Source of the DNA: Lutimaribacter pacificus | GTDB lineage: Bacteria > Pseudomonadota > Alphaproteobacteria > Rhodobacterales > Rhodobacteraceae | Direction: 5' to 3' | Assembly (NCBI RefSeq): GCF_900142185.1 | Contig: NZ_FQZZ01000003.1 | Coordinates: forward strand, 310,001-374,000 | Length of the DNA: 64,000 nucleotides | Part shown: positions 50,187 through 59,073 of the stretch, in pieces | Position numbering within the stretch: the stretch's first letter is position 1 | Layout: every line of letters begins with the position of its first letter | Translations under genes and position numbers: made by a program | Notes under the pieces: generated by a model | Told to the model about the DNA's origin: nothing | Databases searched by the model: none | The model's input: only the letters and a program-made list of their open reading frames with translations

Positions 50187-50299
50187 AACGACGCGCCCGT
50201 CTGGTAGAGCTTTGACCGAATGACAGCCCCACCCCGCACTTCCCCGAACCGCGTACCCGCCCCGGGGCATGACCGCTCTCCCAAGGCCCGCGCCCCTTT

Positions 50300-52078
50300 T
50301 CAGAACGGAAAGAAGAACGGGATCAGCGCCGAGGCCAGCAGACCCACGCTCAGGTTCAGGGGCAGGCCCACGCGCATGAAATCGGTGAACTTGTAGCCCC
50401 CCGGCCCGTAGACCAGCATGTTGGTCTGATACCCGATGGGCGTGGCAAAGGCGCAGCTTGCCGCGATCATCACCGCCACCACCAGCGGGCGCGGGTCCAG
50501 CCCCATCGCCTGCGCCAGCCCGATGGCGATGGGCGTGACCACGACCGCCACGGCGTTGTTGCTGACCATCTCGGTCAGGATGCCGGTCAGCAGGTAGATC
50601 GCCCAGACGATAAGGAACGGCGGCAGGGCGGAAAGCCCGGGCGCGATCCCGTCGACGATCAGCGCCACCGCGCCGGTATGCTCCAGCGCCGCCCCGATCG
50701 CCAGCATGGCGAAGATCAGCGCCAGCAGCCGGCCGTCGACAAAGGAAAACGCCTCGTCCGCGTCGATGCAGCCGGTCAGCAGCACGAAGGCCACCGCGAT
50801 CACCGCCAGCGGCAGGATCGGCGCCACGCCCAGCCCGGCCAGCGCCACCACCCCCACCAGCGCCGCCACGGCCAGCGGCGCATGGCCGCGCCGGAACGCG
50901 CGGGCCGAGGGGTGGCTGACATCCACCAGCTCCATCTCGGCCGCCAGCCGCCTGATATCCTCGGGCGCACCCTCCAGCAGCAGCGTGTCGCCGACGCGCA
51001 CCACCAGCTCGTCCAGTTGCCGGCCGATATTCTGGTTCCGCCGGTGCACCGCCAGCGGATAGACCCCGAACCGCCGCCGCAGCCGCAGCGACCCCAGCCG
51101 CCGGCCCACCATCCTGCAGCCCGGCGTGATCAGCACCTCGACCGTGCTGGTTTCCACCGCGCTCACCTGGTCCACGCGCTTGAGGCTCTTGTTGCGCTGC
51201 AGGCTCAGCAATTCGGTCATCTGGGTGCGCAGAACGACGCGGTCGCCCACCTGCAGCGTCACCCCCTGCAGATCGCGCCGCAGCGACTGGTCGCCGCGCA
51301 CCACGTCGATCAGCCGCACGCCCTCGCGCTTGAACAGCTGCACGCCCGTCACCTCGCGCCCGATCAGGTTCGACTCGGGCGGGATCACCGCCTCGGTAAA
51401 GAACTTCATCCGCGACCGGTCCGACAGCATCGTCGCCATGCTGTGACGTTCCGGCAGCAGCAGCGGGCCGAATATCGCCAGGTAGATCATGCCCCAGATC
51501 ACCAGGATAATGGCCAGCGGCGTCACCTCGAAGATCGAGAACGCCTCCATCCCGCTGGCCCGCGCCACCCCGTCGACCAGCAGGTTGGTGGACGTGCCGA
51601 TCAGCGTCAGCGTGCCGCCGAGGATCGCCGCATAGCTGAGCGGGATCAGGATCTTCGACGCCGATTGCCCCAGCGTGCGCGCAAGCTGCACGAAGACCGG
51701 GATCATCACCACCACCACCGGCGTGTTGTTCATGATGGCCGAGGCCACGACGACAAAGCCCATCAGCATGGCGATGGCCAGCCTGGGGCGGTTCTGCGCC
51801 CGCCGGTCGGCCATGGCGGTGAACGCATCCAGCGCCCCGGTGCGCACCAGCGCCCCCATGACGATGAACATGCTTGCGATGGTCCAGGGCGCGGGGTTCG
51901 ACAGCACGCCCAGCGCCTTGTCGTAGGGCACCAGCCCCAGGATCAGCATCAGCGCCGCGCCGCCGATGGCCACCACCTCGGTCGGGTACCATTCCTTGAC
52001 GAACAGAACGAACATCCCCACCACGACCGCAAGCGTCAGAACCGCCTGTCCCGGCTGGGAAAACTGTATGATGTCCAT
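50300..52078 (-). CDS. SLC13-family permease with RCK_C domains (B)
   Basis: The 592-residue protein has the same architecture as the preceding gene: N-terminal helices, two RCK_C domains (IPPESNLIGREVTGVQLFKRE, VLITPGCRMVGRRLGSLRL), then C-terminal helices with FATPIGYQTNMLVYGPGGY. The first ion motif is LTLIGTSTNLLVDGVA. The two differ in motif details (TPPN against TSTN), so they probably handle different anions. It stands 114 bp from the convergent copy. Confidence 0.88.
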   Translation of the reverse strand: MDIIQFSQPGQAVLTLAVVVGMFVLFVKEWYPTEVVAIGGAALMLILGLVPYDKALGVLSNPAPWTIASMFIVMGALVRTGALDAFTAMADRRAQNRPRLAIAMLMGFVVVASAIMNNTPVVVVMIPVFVQLARTLGQSASKILIPLSYAAILGGTLTLIGTSTNLLVDGVARASGMEAFSIFEVTPLAIILVIWGMIYLAIFGPLLLPERHSMATMLSDRSRMKFFTEAVIPPESNLIGREVTGVQLFKREGVRLIDVVRGDQSLRRDLQGVTLQVGDRVVLRTQMTELLSLQRNKSLKRVDQVSAVETSTVEVLITPGCRMVGRRLGSLRLRRRFGVYPLAVHRRNQNIGRQLDELVVRVGDTLLLEGAPEDIRRLAAEMELVDVSHPSARAFRRGHAPLAVAALVGVVALAGLGVAPILPLAVIAVAFVLLTGCIDADEAFSFVDGRLLALIFAMLAIGAALEHTGAVALIVDGIAPGLSALPPFLIVWAIYLLTGILTEMVSNNAVAVVVTPIAIGLAQAMGLDPRPLVVAVMIAASCAFATPIGYQTNMLVYGPGGYKFTDFMRVGLPLNLSVGLLASALIPFFFPF

Positions 52079-52193
52079 TCGCGTGTCCCGCTCCGCCCGC
52101 GCTCAGTCCGCGCCAGTTTCGCCGATGCCCGGCAGCGGAACAAGGGTCGGCAGACCATGCGACAATGCGCAGCGGCGGGTCAGGCCCGCCATG

Positions 52194-53006
52194 TCACGGC
52201 CCCGCCTGCGGCAGGTGTCCGCCCTGGCGCACCATCTCGATCCGCGTGGCGCGGCCGGTGCGGTCGTCGGTTTCGATATAGACGCCCGACAGCGTCGCCT
52301 CGCCCGGCGCCGGGGTGAACCGCCCCTTTGCCATGCCGGTGACGAAACGGCGCATCGGCTCGTCCTTTTCCATCCCGATGACCGAGTTGTAGTCGCCGCA
52401 CATCCCCGCATCCGACAACAGCGCCGTGCCGCCCGGCAGGACCTGCGCGTCCGCCGTGGGCACATGGGTATGGGTGCCCACCACAAGGCTGGCCCGTCCG
52501 TCGCAGAAATGGCCCATGCCCATCTTCTCGCTGGTGGCCTCGCAATGCATGTCGACCACCGCCGCCTGCACCGCACCGCCCAGCGGGTGCGCGCGCAGCA
52601 CCGCGTCGATGGCCGAGAACGGATCGTCGAAGGCGCGCTTCATGAACACCTGCCCCAGCACCTGCGCCACCAGCACCTTGCGCCCGCGCGCGTCCGAGAA
52701 CACCCGCGCACCGCGCCCCGGCGCCTGCTTGGCAAAGTTCAGCGGCCGGACGATGCGCGGCTCGGCCTCGATCGCCTGCAGCATCTCCTTCTGGTCGAAG
52801 GCGTGATCGCCCAGCGTCACGCAATCCGCGCCCGCCTCGAACAGCAGCCTGGCATGGGCCGCGGTCAGCCCCGCGCCGTTGCTGGCGTTCTCGCCGTTCA
52901 CGATCACGAAATCCAGCTTCCAGTCGGTGCGCAGCCCCGGCAGCCGTTCGGCCACCGCGTTGCGGCCCGACCGGCCCACGACATCGCCCAGAAACAGTAT
53001 CTTCAT
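52194..53006 (-). CDS. YmdB-like metallophosphoesterase (TIGR00282 family)
   Basis: The 270-residue protein has the dinuclear metal motifs MKILFLGDVVGRSGRN, FVIVNGENASNGAGL, TLGDHAFDQKE, VVDMHCEATSEKM and VVGTHTHVPTADAQ. The family hydrolyses 2',3'-cyclic nucleotides, as YmdB does in Bacillus. It is downstream of fabI by 137 bp with a GGAGTATTT repeat between, so it is probably in a separate unit. Confidence 0.93.
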   Translation of the reverse strand: MKILFLGDVVGRSGRNAVAERLPGLRTDWKLDFVIVNGENASNGAGLTAAHARLLFEAGADCVTLGDHAFDQKEMLQAIEAEPRIVRPLNFAKQAPGRGARVFSDARGRKVLVAQVLGQVFMKRAFDDPFSAIDAVLRAHPLGGAVQAAVVDMHCEATSEKMGMGHFCDGRASLVVGTHTHVPTADAQVLPGGTALLSDAGMCGDYNSVIGMEKDEPMRRFVTGMAKGRFTPAPGEATLSGVYIETDDRTGRATRIEMVRQGGHLPQAGP

Positions 53007-53050
53007 CGTCCCGCCTTACTGCGCCCCGCCATTCGGGCCAGGGGCCCGCC

Positions 53051-53085
53051 TCTTCATCTTGCCAAAATACTCCCGCCGGAGGCAC
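53051..53085 (-). repeat. GGAGTATTT-family repeat between fabI and ymdB
   Basis: On the minus strand: GGTGCCTCCGGC, GGGAGTATTTT, GGCAAGATGAAGA. It is the closest match to the copy at 1645 over the GGCAAGATGAAG part. A GC hairpin (TGCGCGC...GCGCGCA near 53115-53135) lies beside it after fabI. Confidence 0.6.
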
Positions 53086-53143
53086 CCCGAGGCGCGGCAC
53101 GCGCCGAGACATCATGCGCGCGCCGCAGGCGCGCACCGCTGTC

Positions 53144-53935
53144 TCACAGGTTTTCCGGCTGCGGCATCCCCAGCACGTGATAGCCGCCATCGACCAGGAT
53201 GATCTCGCCCGTGGTAAAGGCGCCCGCGTCCGAGGCCAGCCAGACCGCCGTGCCGCCCACCGCCTCGAGCGTCGCGTTCGAGCGCAGCGGCGCGTTCGCC
53301 TCGGTATGCTTGTAGGTCTTGCGCGCGCCGCCAATGGCCGCGCCGGCCAGCGTCTTCATCGGGCCGGGGCTGATCGCGTTCACGCGGATGCCGTCGGGGC
53401 CCAGATCGTTGGCCAGATAGCGCGTCGTCGCCTCAAGCGCGGCCTTGGCCACCCCCATCACGTTGTAATTCGGCACCACCCGCTGGCTTCCCTGATAGGT
53501 CAGCGTCAGCAGCGTGCCGCCATTTTCCTTCATCAGCGGATAGGCCCGGCGCGCCACCTCGATGAAGGAATAGGCCGAGATATCCATCGAGTTCTTGAAA
53601 TTCGCCCGGCTGGTGTTGATGAACCGGCCCGTCAGTTCCGTCTTGTCGGAATAGGCGATGGCGTGCACCAGGAAATCGATGCTGGGCCAGCGCGCGGCCA
53701 GCTCGTCGAAGGCGCGGTCCAGCGTGGCGTCGTCGGTGACGTCGCAATCCACCATGAAATCGCTGCCGACGCTTTCAGCCAATGGCTCCAGCCGCTTGCC
53801 GAACGCCTCGCCCTGATAGGTGAATGCCAGTTCCGCCCCCGCCCCGGCCATCGCCTTGGCGATGCCCCACGCGATGGAGCGGTCATTCGCCACCCCCATG
53901 ATCAGGCCGCGCCGGCCCTCCATCGGTTTCGTCAT
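53144..53935 (-). CDS. fabI: Enoyl-ACP reductase FabI
   Basis: The 263-residue short-chain reductase has GLIMGVANDRSIAWGIAKA for NADH binding, the catalytic Tyr and Lys in YNVMGVAKAALE (Y-x6-K) and the GPMKTLA loop typical of FabI. It reduces trans-2-enoyl-ACP in the final step of each elongation cycle. It follows fabB by 7 bp in the fabA-YjdM-fabB-fabI series on minus. Confidence 0.96.
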   Translation of the reverse strand: MTKPMEGRRGLIMGVANDRSIAWGIAKAMAGAGAELAFTYQGEAFGKRLEPLAESVGSDFMVDCDVTDDATLDRAFDELAARWPSIDFLVHAIAYSDKTELTGRFINTSRANFKNSMDISAYSFIEVARRAYPLMKENGGTLLTLTYQGSQRVVPNYNVMGVAKAALEATTRYLANDLGPDGIRVNAISPGPMKTLAGAAIGGARKTYKHTEANAPLRSNATLEAVGGTAVWLASDAGAFTTGEIILVDGGYHVLGMPQPENL

Positions 53936-53942
53936 GCTTACC

Positions 53943-55172
53943 TCATCCGCGGAATTTCGACAGGATCATCGACCCGTTCGTTCCGCCGAAGCCGAACGAG
54001 TTGGTCATAACCGAGTCGAGCCCGGCATTCTCGACCAGCGCCGTTGCGATCTCTTCCGGCTTCAGCGCGGGATCGAGCGTTTCGACATTGATCGAGGGGA
54101 TGATGAAATCATGCTCCAGCGCCAGCAGGCAATAGATCGCCTCCTGCGCGCCGGTGGCGCCCTGGCTGTGCCCGGTCATCGACTTGGTGGAACTGACCGG
54201 CGGCGTGCTGCCATCGCCGAAGACGCGGCGCACCGCCTCGATCTCGCCCACGTCGCCCACCGGGGTCGAGGTGCCATGCGCGTTGATATAGCTGACCTTG
54301 CGATCCTCGGGCAGCGATTGCAGCGCCAGCCGCATCGCCCGTTCGCCACCCTCGCCCGAGGGGGCCACCATGTCATGCCCGTCCGAGGTGGCGGCATAGC
54401 CCGTGACCTCGGCATAGATCTTCGCGCCGCGCGCGCGGGCGTGCTCCAGCTCCTCCAGCACGACGATGCCGCCGCCGCCGCCGATCACGAACCCGTCGCG
54501 GCCCGCGTCGAAGGCGCGGCTGGCCCGGTCGGGCGTGTCGTTGTATTTCGACGACATCGCGCCCATCGCGTCGAACAGGCACGAGAGCGTCCAGTCCAGC
54601 TCCTCGCCGCCGCCGGCGAACATCACGTCCTGCTTGCCCATCATGATCTGTTCCGCCGCGTTGCCGATGCAATGCAGGCTGGTCGAGCAGGCCGAGGTGA
54701 TGGAATAGTTGATGCCCTTGATCTTGTAGGCGGTCGACAGGTTCGCGCTGATCGTCGAGGACATGCATTTCGGCACCGCGAAGGGGCCGATCCGTTTCGG
54801 GCTGCCCGAGTTCAGCACCACCTGGTGCGCCGCCAGCATGGCCGAGGTCGACGGCCCGCCCGACCCGGCGACAAGCCCGGTGCGCGGGTTCGAGATATCG
54901 CTGTCCTCCAGCCCGGAATCGGCGATCGCCTGGCCCATCGCGATATAGGCATAGGCGGCGCCCGGCCCCATGAAACGCAGCGTGCGCTTGTCCACGTGCT
55001 CGGTCACGTCCAGCTTCACGTCCCCCGCGACCTGGCTGCGGAACCCGTGTTCCTTCATCGCCTCGTTGGCGGTGATCCCGGATTTACCGGCCCTGAGCGA
55101 GGCCAGAACCTCCTGGGCATTGTTGCCGATGCTGGAAACGATCCCCAGCCCTGTAACGACGACGCGGCGCAT
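53943..55172 (-). CDS. fabB: 3-oxoacyl-ACP synthase I
   Basis: The 409-residue condensing enzyme has the catalytic Cys162 in [10 protein letters not shown], and His residues in [11 protein letters not shown] and [11 protein letters not shown]. With fabA two genes upstream it forms the anaerobic unsaturated fatty-acid pathway. The start at 55172 ([10 protein letters not shown]) is the standard N-terminus. It is 146 bp downstream of the YjdM gene and 7 bp upstream of fabI. Confidence 0.97.
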   Translation of the reverse strand: MRRVVVTGLGIVSSIGNNAQEVLASLRAGKSGITANEAMKEHGFRSQVAGDVKLDVTEHVDKRTLRFMGPGAAYAYIAMGQAIADSGLEDSDISNPRTGLVAGSGGPSTSAMLAAHQVVLNSGSPKRIGPFAVPKCMSSTISANLSTAYKIKGINYSITSACSTSLHCIGNAAEQIMMGKQDVMFAGGGEELDWTLSCLFDAMGAMSSKYNDTPDRASRAFDAGRDGFVIGGGGGIVVLEELEHARARGAKIYAEVTGYAATSDGHDMVAPSGEGGERAMRLALQSLPEDRKVSYINAHGTSTPVGDVGEIEAVRRVFGDGSTPPVSSTKSMTGHSQGATGAQEAIYCLLALEHDFIIPSINVETLDPALKPEEIATALVENAGLDSVMTNSFGFGGTNGSMILSKFRG

Positions 55173-55318
55173 ATGGCCTCCTTCGGTTTGTCGGGAACTG
55201 TGTAAGACAGTGGCCCCCGCAGGTGCAAGCAGGAAGGGGCCCGGCGGCATCCGGCGTCCTGCTTTCGCGCCGGATCGGAAAGCAACGGATCACGAAGGAA
55301 AGGCGCTTGCCCGCTGCC

Positions 55319-55657
55319 CTACTTCGTGACCTTTTTCACGAATTGCGATTTCAGCCCGATCTGCCCCACGCCGGGGATCTTGCAGTCGATATCGTGATCG
55401 CCCGCCACCAGCCGGATGTTGCGGACCTTGGTGCCCACCTTGACCGTGGACGAGGTGCCGCCCAGCTTGAGATCCTTGATCACGGTCACGGTGTCGCCAT
55501 CGGCCAGCGGGTTGCCGACGGCGTCGCGGATCACGTCATCCTCGCCCGCCGCCGCGACGGACCATTCATGGCCGCATTCGGGGCAGACCATCAGCGCGTC
55601 CAGTTCATAGGTGAAGGCCGAGCCGCACTCGGGACAGGGGGGCAATTGCATCGTCAT
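55319..55657 (-). CDS. YjdM/PhnA-type zinc-ribbon protein between fabA and fabB
   Basis: The 112-residue protein has an N-terminal zinc ribbon (CPECGSAFTYELDALMVCPECG, with Cys pairs about residues 8-11 and 25-28) and the PhnA/YjdM C-terminal domain (LADGDTVTVIKDLKLGGTSSTVK). The old phosphonoacetate-hydrolase label is not supported for this family. It lies 7 bp after fabA and is probably co-transcribed with it. Its presence inside the fabA-fabB unit is unexpected. Confidence 0.9.
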   Translation of the reverse strand: MTMQLPPCPECGSAFTYELDALMVCPECGHEWSVAAAGEDDVIRDAVGNPLADGDTVTVIKDLKLGGTSSTVKVGTKVRNIRLVAGDHDIDCKIPGVGQIGLKSQFVKKVTK

Positions 55658-55664
55658 CTCCCGA

Positions 55665-56174
55665 TCAGCTTTCGCTGAGCGCCACCTTCATGTCTTTGAC
55701 CTCATAGATCACCTCGCCATCGGCCTCGACGATGCCGTCGGCCACGCCCATGGTCAGGCGGCGGGTCTGCACGGCCTTGGTGAAATCCACCTTGTAGGTC
55801 AGCATCTTGCGGTCGGGACGCACCATGCCTTTCAGCTTGACCTCGCCCACGCCCAGCGCATAGCCGCGCCCCGGCCAGCCGCGCCAGCCCAGGTTGAAGC
55901 CGGTCAGCTGCCACAGCCCGTCAAGGCCAAGGCAGCCCGGCATGATCGGGTTGCCGGGAAAATGGCATTCGAAGAACCACAGGTCGGGATGGATGTCGAA
56001 CTCGGCCACAACATGGCCCTTGCCGTGGGCGCCGCGATCCCCGGAAATGTCGGTGATCCGGTCCATCATCAGCATCGGCGGCTCGGGCAGCTGCGCGTTA
56101 CCGGGGCCGAAAAGCTCGCCCCGCGCGCATTTCAAAAGGTCGTCCTTGTCGAAACTGCTCGGATAGTTGGCCAT
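55665..56174 (-). CDS. fabA: 3-hydroxydecanoyl-ACP dehydratase/isomerase
   Basis: The 169-residue hot-dog fold protein has the catalytic His in [14 protein letters not shown] and the Asp in [12 protein letters not shown]. Length is typical. It dehydrates 3-hydroxydecanoyl-ACP and isomerises the double bond to the cis-3 form that FabB extends. The start at 56174 ([14 protein letters not shown]) matches the family; the gene is divergent from irr. Confidence 0.97.
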   Translation of the reverse strand: MANYPSSFDKDDLLKCARGELFGPGNAQLPEPPMLMMDRITDISGDRGAHGKGHVVAEFDIHPDLWFFECHFPGNPIMPGCLGLDGLWQLTGFNLGWRGWPGRGYALGVGEVKLKGMVRPDRKMLTYKVDFTKAVQTRRLTMGVADGIVEADGEVIYEVKDMKVALSES

Positions 56175-56297
56175 GCAGGCACATCCTTCTGTCGTGTCCC
56201 AAAACTGCGCCCCCTCTAGCACCCTGCCGCGCCGTGCTGCAAGTGGGCCGGGATGTGGCGTGATGACCATGTCTGCGTGGTTTTGCAGCGTTTTCGT

Positions 56298-56327
56298 TTG
56301 AAATCCCCCCGGTCGAGCCCCTATATT
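56298..56327 (+). promoter_or_regulatory. Sigma-70-type promoter of irr
   Basis: TTGAAA (56298-56303) and TATATT (56322-56327) are 18 bp apart, each one base off consensus. Start of transcription would be near 56334, about 19 bp before the ATG. Confidence 0.6.
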
Positions 56328-56352
56328 ACCGTTCGAGCAAGGGAAATTCCAA

Positions 56353-56775
56353 ATGACGGTGACCAATCAGCATTTCAAACGCGGGACCGACTGGCTGTCG
56401 CAGGGGGGCCTGCGCCCGACCCGGCAGCGCGTGGCGCTGGCGGCGCTTCTGGTGGGCGACGGCAACCACCGGCACGTGACCGCGGAAAGCCTTTTCGCCG
56501 ATGTCCACAAGAGCGGGGAAAAGGTATCCCTGGCAACGGTTTACAATACGTTGCGCGCCTTCTGCGATGCCGGGCTGCTGCACGAGATCACGGTGGACGG
56601 GACGAAAAGCTATTTCGATACCAACACCCATGACCACCCGCATTTCTTCTGGGAAGACAGCGGCGCGCTGCAGGATGCGCCGAGCGAGGAGCTGGAGATC
56701 AGGCGCCTGCCGCGCGCGCCTGCGGGCGCCGAGGTGGCGGCCGTGGACGTGGTGATCCGGCTGCGCCGGACCTGA
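56353..56775 (+). CDS. irr: Irr, Fur-family iron response regulator
   Basis: The 140-residue protein has a Fur-type winged helix ([22 protein letters not shown], then [22 protein letters not shown]) and the metal/haem-associated His motif [12 protein letters not shown]. It lacks the Cys-pair zinc site of classical Fur, as Irr proteins do. Irr represses or activates iron genes according to haem status. It is divergent from fabA, a linkage that recurs in Rhodobacterales as I recall. Confidence 0.9.
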   Translation: MTVTNQHFKRGTDWLSQGGLRPTRQRVALAALLVGDGNHRHVTAESLFADVHKSGEKVSLATVYNTLRAFCDAGLLHEITVDGTKSYFDTNTHDHPHFFWEDSGALQDAPSEELEIRRLPRAPAGAEVAAVDVVIRLRRT

Positions 56776-56799
56776 GCCCGACCCCGGATTTCAAGGGTT

Positions 56800-56990
56800 A
56801 ACCGCGCGGTTTCGGTTCCAAAGCGCGCGGTTCCTGACAAAACCTTACCGAAAATCGCGCGCTTTGCGCCCCTGTCCGCGCGGTTTTGCTGCGCGCGCTG
56901 CCGCAGGGATTTGGCAACCCGGTATCATGCTACCCCAATGGACCCGATTGCGGACGACATCGCGCGGTTTTCCCGAGAAACCGCGCGGTC
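56800..56990. repeat. Cluster of five GCGCGGT-core repeats
   Basis: CGCGCGGT(T) occurs at about 56802, 56823, 56876, 56961 and 56981 on the plus strand. The first is a perfect 12-bp palindrome, AACCGCGCGGTT (56800-56811). Together with the palindromic element at 57088 they occupy the 499-bp gap 56776-57274, where I see no credible gene. Confidence 0.6.
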
Positions 56991-57087
56991 GTTAACCTTT
57001 TTGCGAAAAGGGGTGTCGACCGTCCGGGGATTGCCTTACGGGACTCTAAAAACCGGCTGGTGCCTGAGCCGACATTTCCGCGTGAGC

Positions 57088-57250
57088 GCAACAGAGGGCA
57101 TCGCACGGCCGCGGTCGGGCGATCCGACGCTCGTGGCATGGCAGTTTATCGTGCAGACACTTCCTACCTCAGACCGTGGCACTTGCGGCAGCCAATCGCC
57201 CGGCCGTGCGATGCCCGGGCCGCTGCGCGGCTGTTCCGGGCAGGGTGCAT
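57088..57250 (+). repeat. Dispersed palindromic element, copy 2 of 4
   Basis: About 163 bp in plus orientation. It is shorter than the other copies because about 11 bases are missing next to the right arm (CGGCCGTGCG follows CGCC directly). The terminal hairpin CCCGG...GCCGC-TG-CGCGGC...CCGGG is kept. It lies between irr and the convergent threonine dehydratase gene. Confidence 0.85.
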
Positions 57251-57274
57251 TGCTCGAATGCCGTGGAGCGCCCC

Positions 57275-58252
57275 CTACGCCCCACCCCGCTCCAGCGCGC
57301 GGATGAACATGGCGCGGTCGACATTGCCGCCGGTGGCCACGGCGATCACCGCCTCGCCCGCGACCCGGTCGCCGTGGAAGATCGCCGCCGCCAGCGCCGC
57401 GGCGCCGCCCGGTTCGACCACGATCTTGAGGTGCTGCCAGGCAAGCGCCATCGCGCGCAGCACCTCGTCGTCGGTAACGACAAGGCCGGGACCGCACAGC
57501 GCCCGCATGATCGGAAAGGTCAGCTGTCCCGGCGCGGGCGTCACGATGGCGTCGCAGATGCTGCCCGAGGGGCGGTCATTGCCCTGGATCGACCCCGCCG
57601 CCAGCGAGCGGGCGGTGTCGTCGAACCCTTCCGGCTCACACGGGCGGGCGCGCAGGCCCGGCGCCTCGGCCGCGAGCGCCAGCGCGATGCCCGAGGTCAG
57701 CCCGCCACCGCCGCAACAGACCAGCACGTCGGCATCCTCGATCCCCGCCTCGGCGGCCTGTTCGGCGATTTCCAGCCCCACGGTCCCCTGCCCCGCGATC
57801 ACCTGCGGTTCGTCATAGGGCCGGATCAGCGTCATGCCGCGCTCGACCGTCAGCTTTTCGCCGACCGCTTCGCGGCTTTCGCCGCCCGCGCGGTCATAGA
57901 GCACCACCTCGGCGCCGTAGGCGCGGGTGTTGGCGATCTTCATCTCGGGCGCGTCGGCGGGCATGATGATGACGGCGGGCACGCCGTGCATAGCCGCCGC
58001 CAGCGCCACGCCCTGCGCGTGGTTGCCGCTGGAATAGGCCAGAACGCCGCGTTCGCGGGTTTTCCCGTCAAGCGCCGAAACGGCGGAGAACCCGCCGCGG
58101 AACTTGAAACTGCCGGTGTATTGCAGGCACTCGGCCTTGACATAAAGCTTGCGCCCGACAAGCCGGTCGAGCAGCGGCGCGTTCAGCAGCGGCGTCACCC
58201 GTTTCTGCCCGGCCAGCCGCCCGTTGGCGGCGCGGATCATGTCGATATTCAT
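57275..58252 (-). CDS. Threonine/serine dehydratase-like PLP enzyme
   Basis: The 325-residue fold type II enzyme has the PLP lysine in TGSFKFRGG (about K57), SSGNHAQGVALAA and the phosphate loop CCGGGGLTSG. It lacks the ACT-like regulatory domain of biosynthetic IlvA, so it is of the catabolic (TdcB) or serine racemase type. The start at 58252 overlaps the hydrolase stop upstream (ATGA). It deaminates threonine or serine, or a 3-hydroxyaspartate-like substrate. Confidence 0.85.
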   Translation of the reverse strand: MNIDMIRAANGRLAGQKRVTPLLNAPLLDRLVGRKLYVKAECLQYTGSFKFRGGFSAVSALDGKTRERGVLAYSSGNHAQGVALAAAMHGVPAVIIMPADAPEMKIANTRAYGAEVVLYDRAGGESREAVGEKLTVERGMTLIRPYDEPQVIAGQGTVGLEIAEQAAEAGIEDADVLVCCGGGGLTSGIALALAAEAPGLRARPCEPEGFDDTARSLAAGSIQGNDRPSGSICDAIVTPAPGQLTFPIMRALCGPGLVVTDDEVLRAMALAWQHLKIVVEPGGAAALAAAIFHGDRVAGEAVIAVATGGNVDRAMFIRALERGGA

Positions 58253-59073
58253 TGCATTCGCGCGATCCACGCCTGCAGGACCTCGAGCGCCGGTTTCTCG
58301 TCGAGAAACGGGATATGCGCGCGGTCGGGCACGCGGGCGACGATCAGGTCGGGGTTGCGGCGGGCCATCTCGTCAACGGTGGCGGCGCTGAGGATGTCGG
58401 AATTGACCCCGTGGATCACCGCCGCCGGCAGCGGCGCGATGGCGTCGTAGAACGGCCAGAGGTCGGGGGTGCCGGTCGCCCCGGCCTCGATCACCGCGTC
58501 GCGCAGTTTCGGATCGTAGTTGATGGTGACGCCCTGCGCGGTCTCGGCATGGGTGTGCGTCACCTCCCTGCGCCAGCGGTCGAGCGGGACGCCGGGAAAG
58601 GTGGGCTCCATCGCCTGCTTGCGCGCGGCGGCCATGCTGTCGAAATCGGCAAAGCCCGGATCGCGCCCGAGATAGCCCATGATGACCTCGAGCCCGGCGG
58701 GCTCCAGCACCGGGCCGATATCGTTCAGCGCCACGCCCAGCAGCCGGTCATGCGCGGTGGCGGCCAGCGCCATCGCGATGATCCCGCCGCGCGAGGTGCC
58801 CAGCACGCCGGCCTTGTCCAGCCCGAGATGGTCGAGCAGCTCCAGCGCGTCGCGCGCCTCGCGCTGGACGGTATAGGTGGTGTAATCGCCCCAGTCCGAC
58901 TGCCCGCGCCCGCGGTAGTCCAGCCGGATCAGCCGTGCATGGCCCAGGTGCGGGGCGACGAAATCGAAATCGCGCGCGTTGCGGGTCAGCCCAGACAGGC
59001 AGAGCACCGGCAGGCCCGAGCCTTCGTCCTCGTAATGGAGCCGCAGCCCGTCGGATGTGGTGAAATCGGACAT
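58249..59073 (-). CDS. Alpha/beta hydrolase
   Basis: The 274-residue protein has DYRGRGQSDW, the nucleophile elbow LGTSRGGIIA (Ser about residue 95), an acid within HGVNSDIL and a C-terminal His in PDRAHIPFLDE. The nucleophile motif is GTSRGG. It is translationally coupled with the haloacid dehalogenase gene upstream (TGATG) and the dehydratase gene downstream (ATGA). Substrate unknown. Confidence 0.85.
   Translation of the reverse strand: MSDFTTSDGLRLHYEDEGSGLPVLCLSGLTRNARDFDFVAPHLGHARLIRLDYRGRGQSDWGDYTTYTVQREARDALELLDHLGLDKAGVLGTSRGGIIAMALAATAHDRLLGVALNDIGPVLEPAGLEVIMGYLGRDPGFADFDSMAAARKQAMEPTFPGVPLDRWRREVTHTHAETAQGVTINYDPKLRDAVIEAGATGTPDLWPFYDAIAPLPAAVIHGVNSDILSAATVDEMARRNPDLIVARVPDRAHIPFLDEKPALEVLQAWIARMQ

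Noticed and set aside
53115-53135. TGCGCGC...GCGCGCA after fabI as a terminator
   Set aside because: Short GC-only stem with no T-tract; kept only as a side note.
56175-56352. An iron-control element (Irr box) between fabA and irr
   Set aside because: Only short AT-rich half-matches (TTTGAAAT, ATTCCAAAT) are present; no paired TTTAGAA-type site.
56938-57306. Frame starting MDPIADDIARFSRETARS as a gene after irr
   Set aside because: It runs straight through the dispersed repeat element and into the antisense end of the dehydratase gene; no ribosome site stands out.
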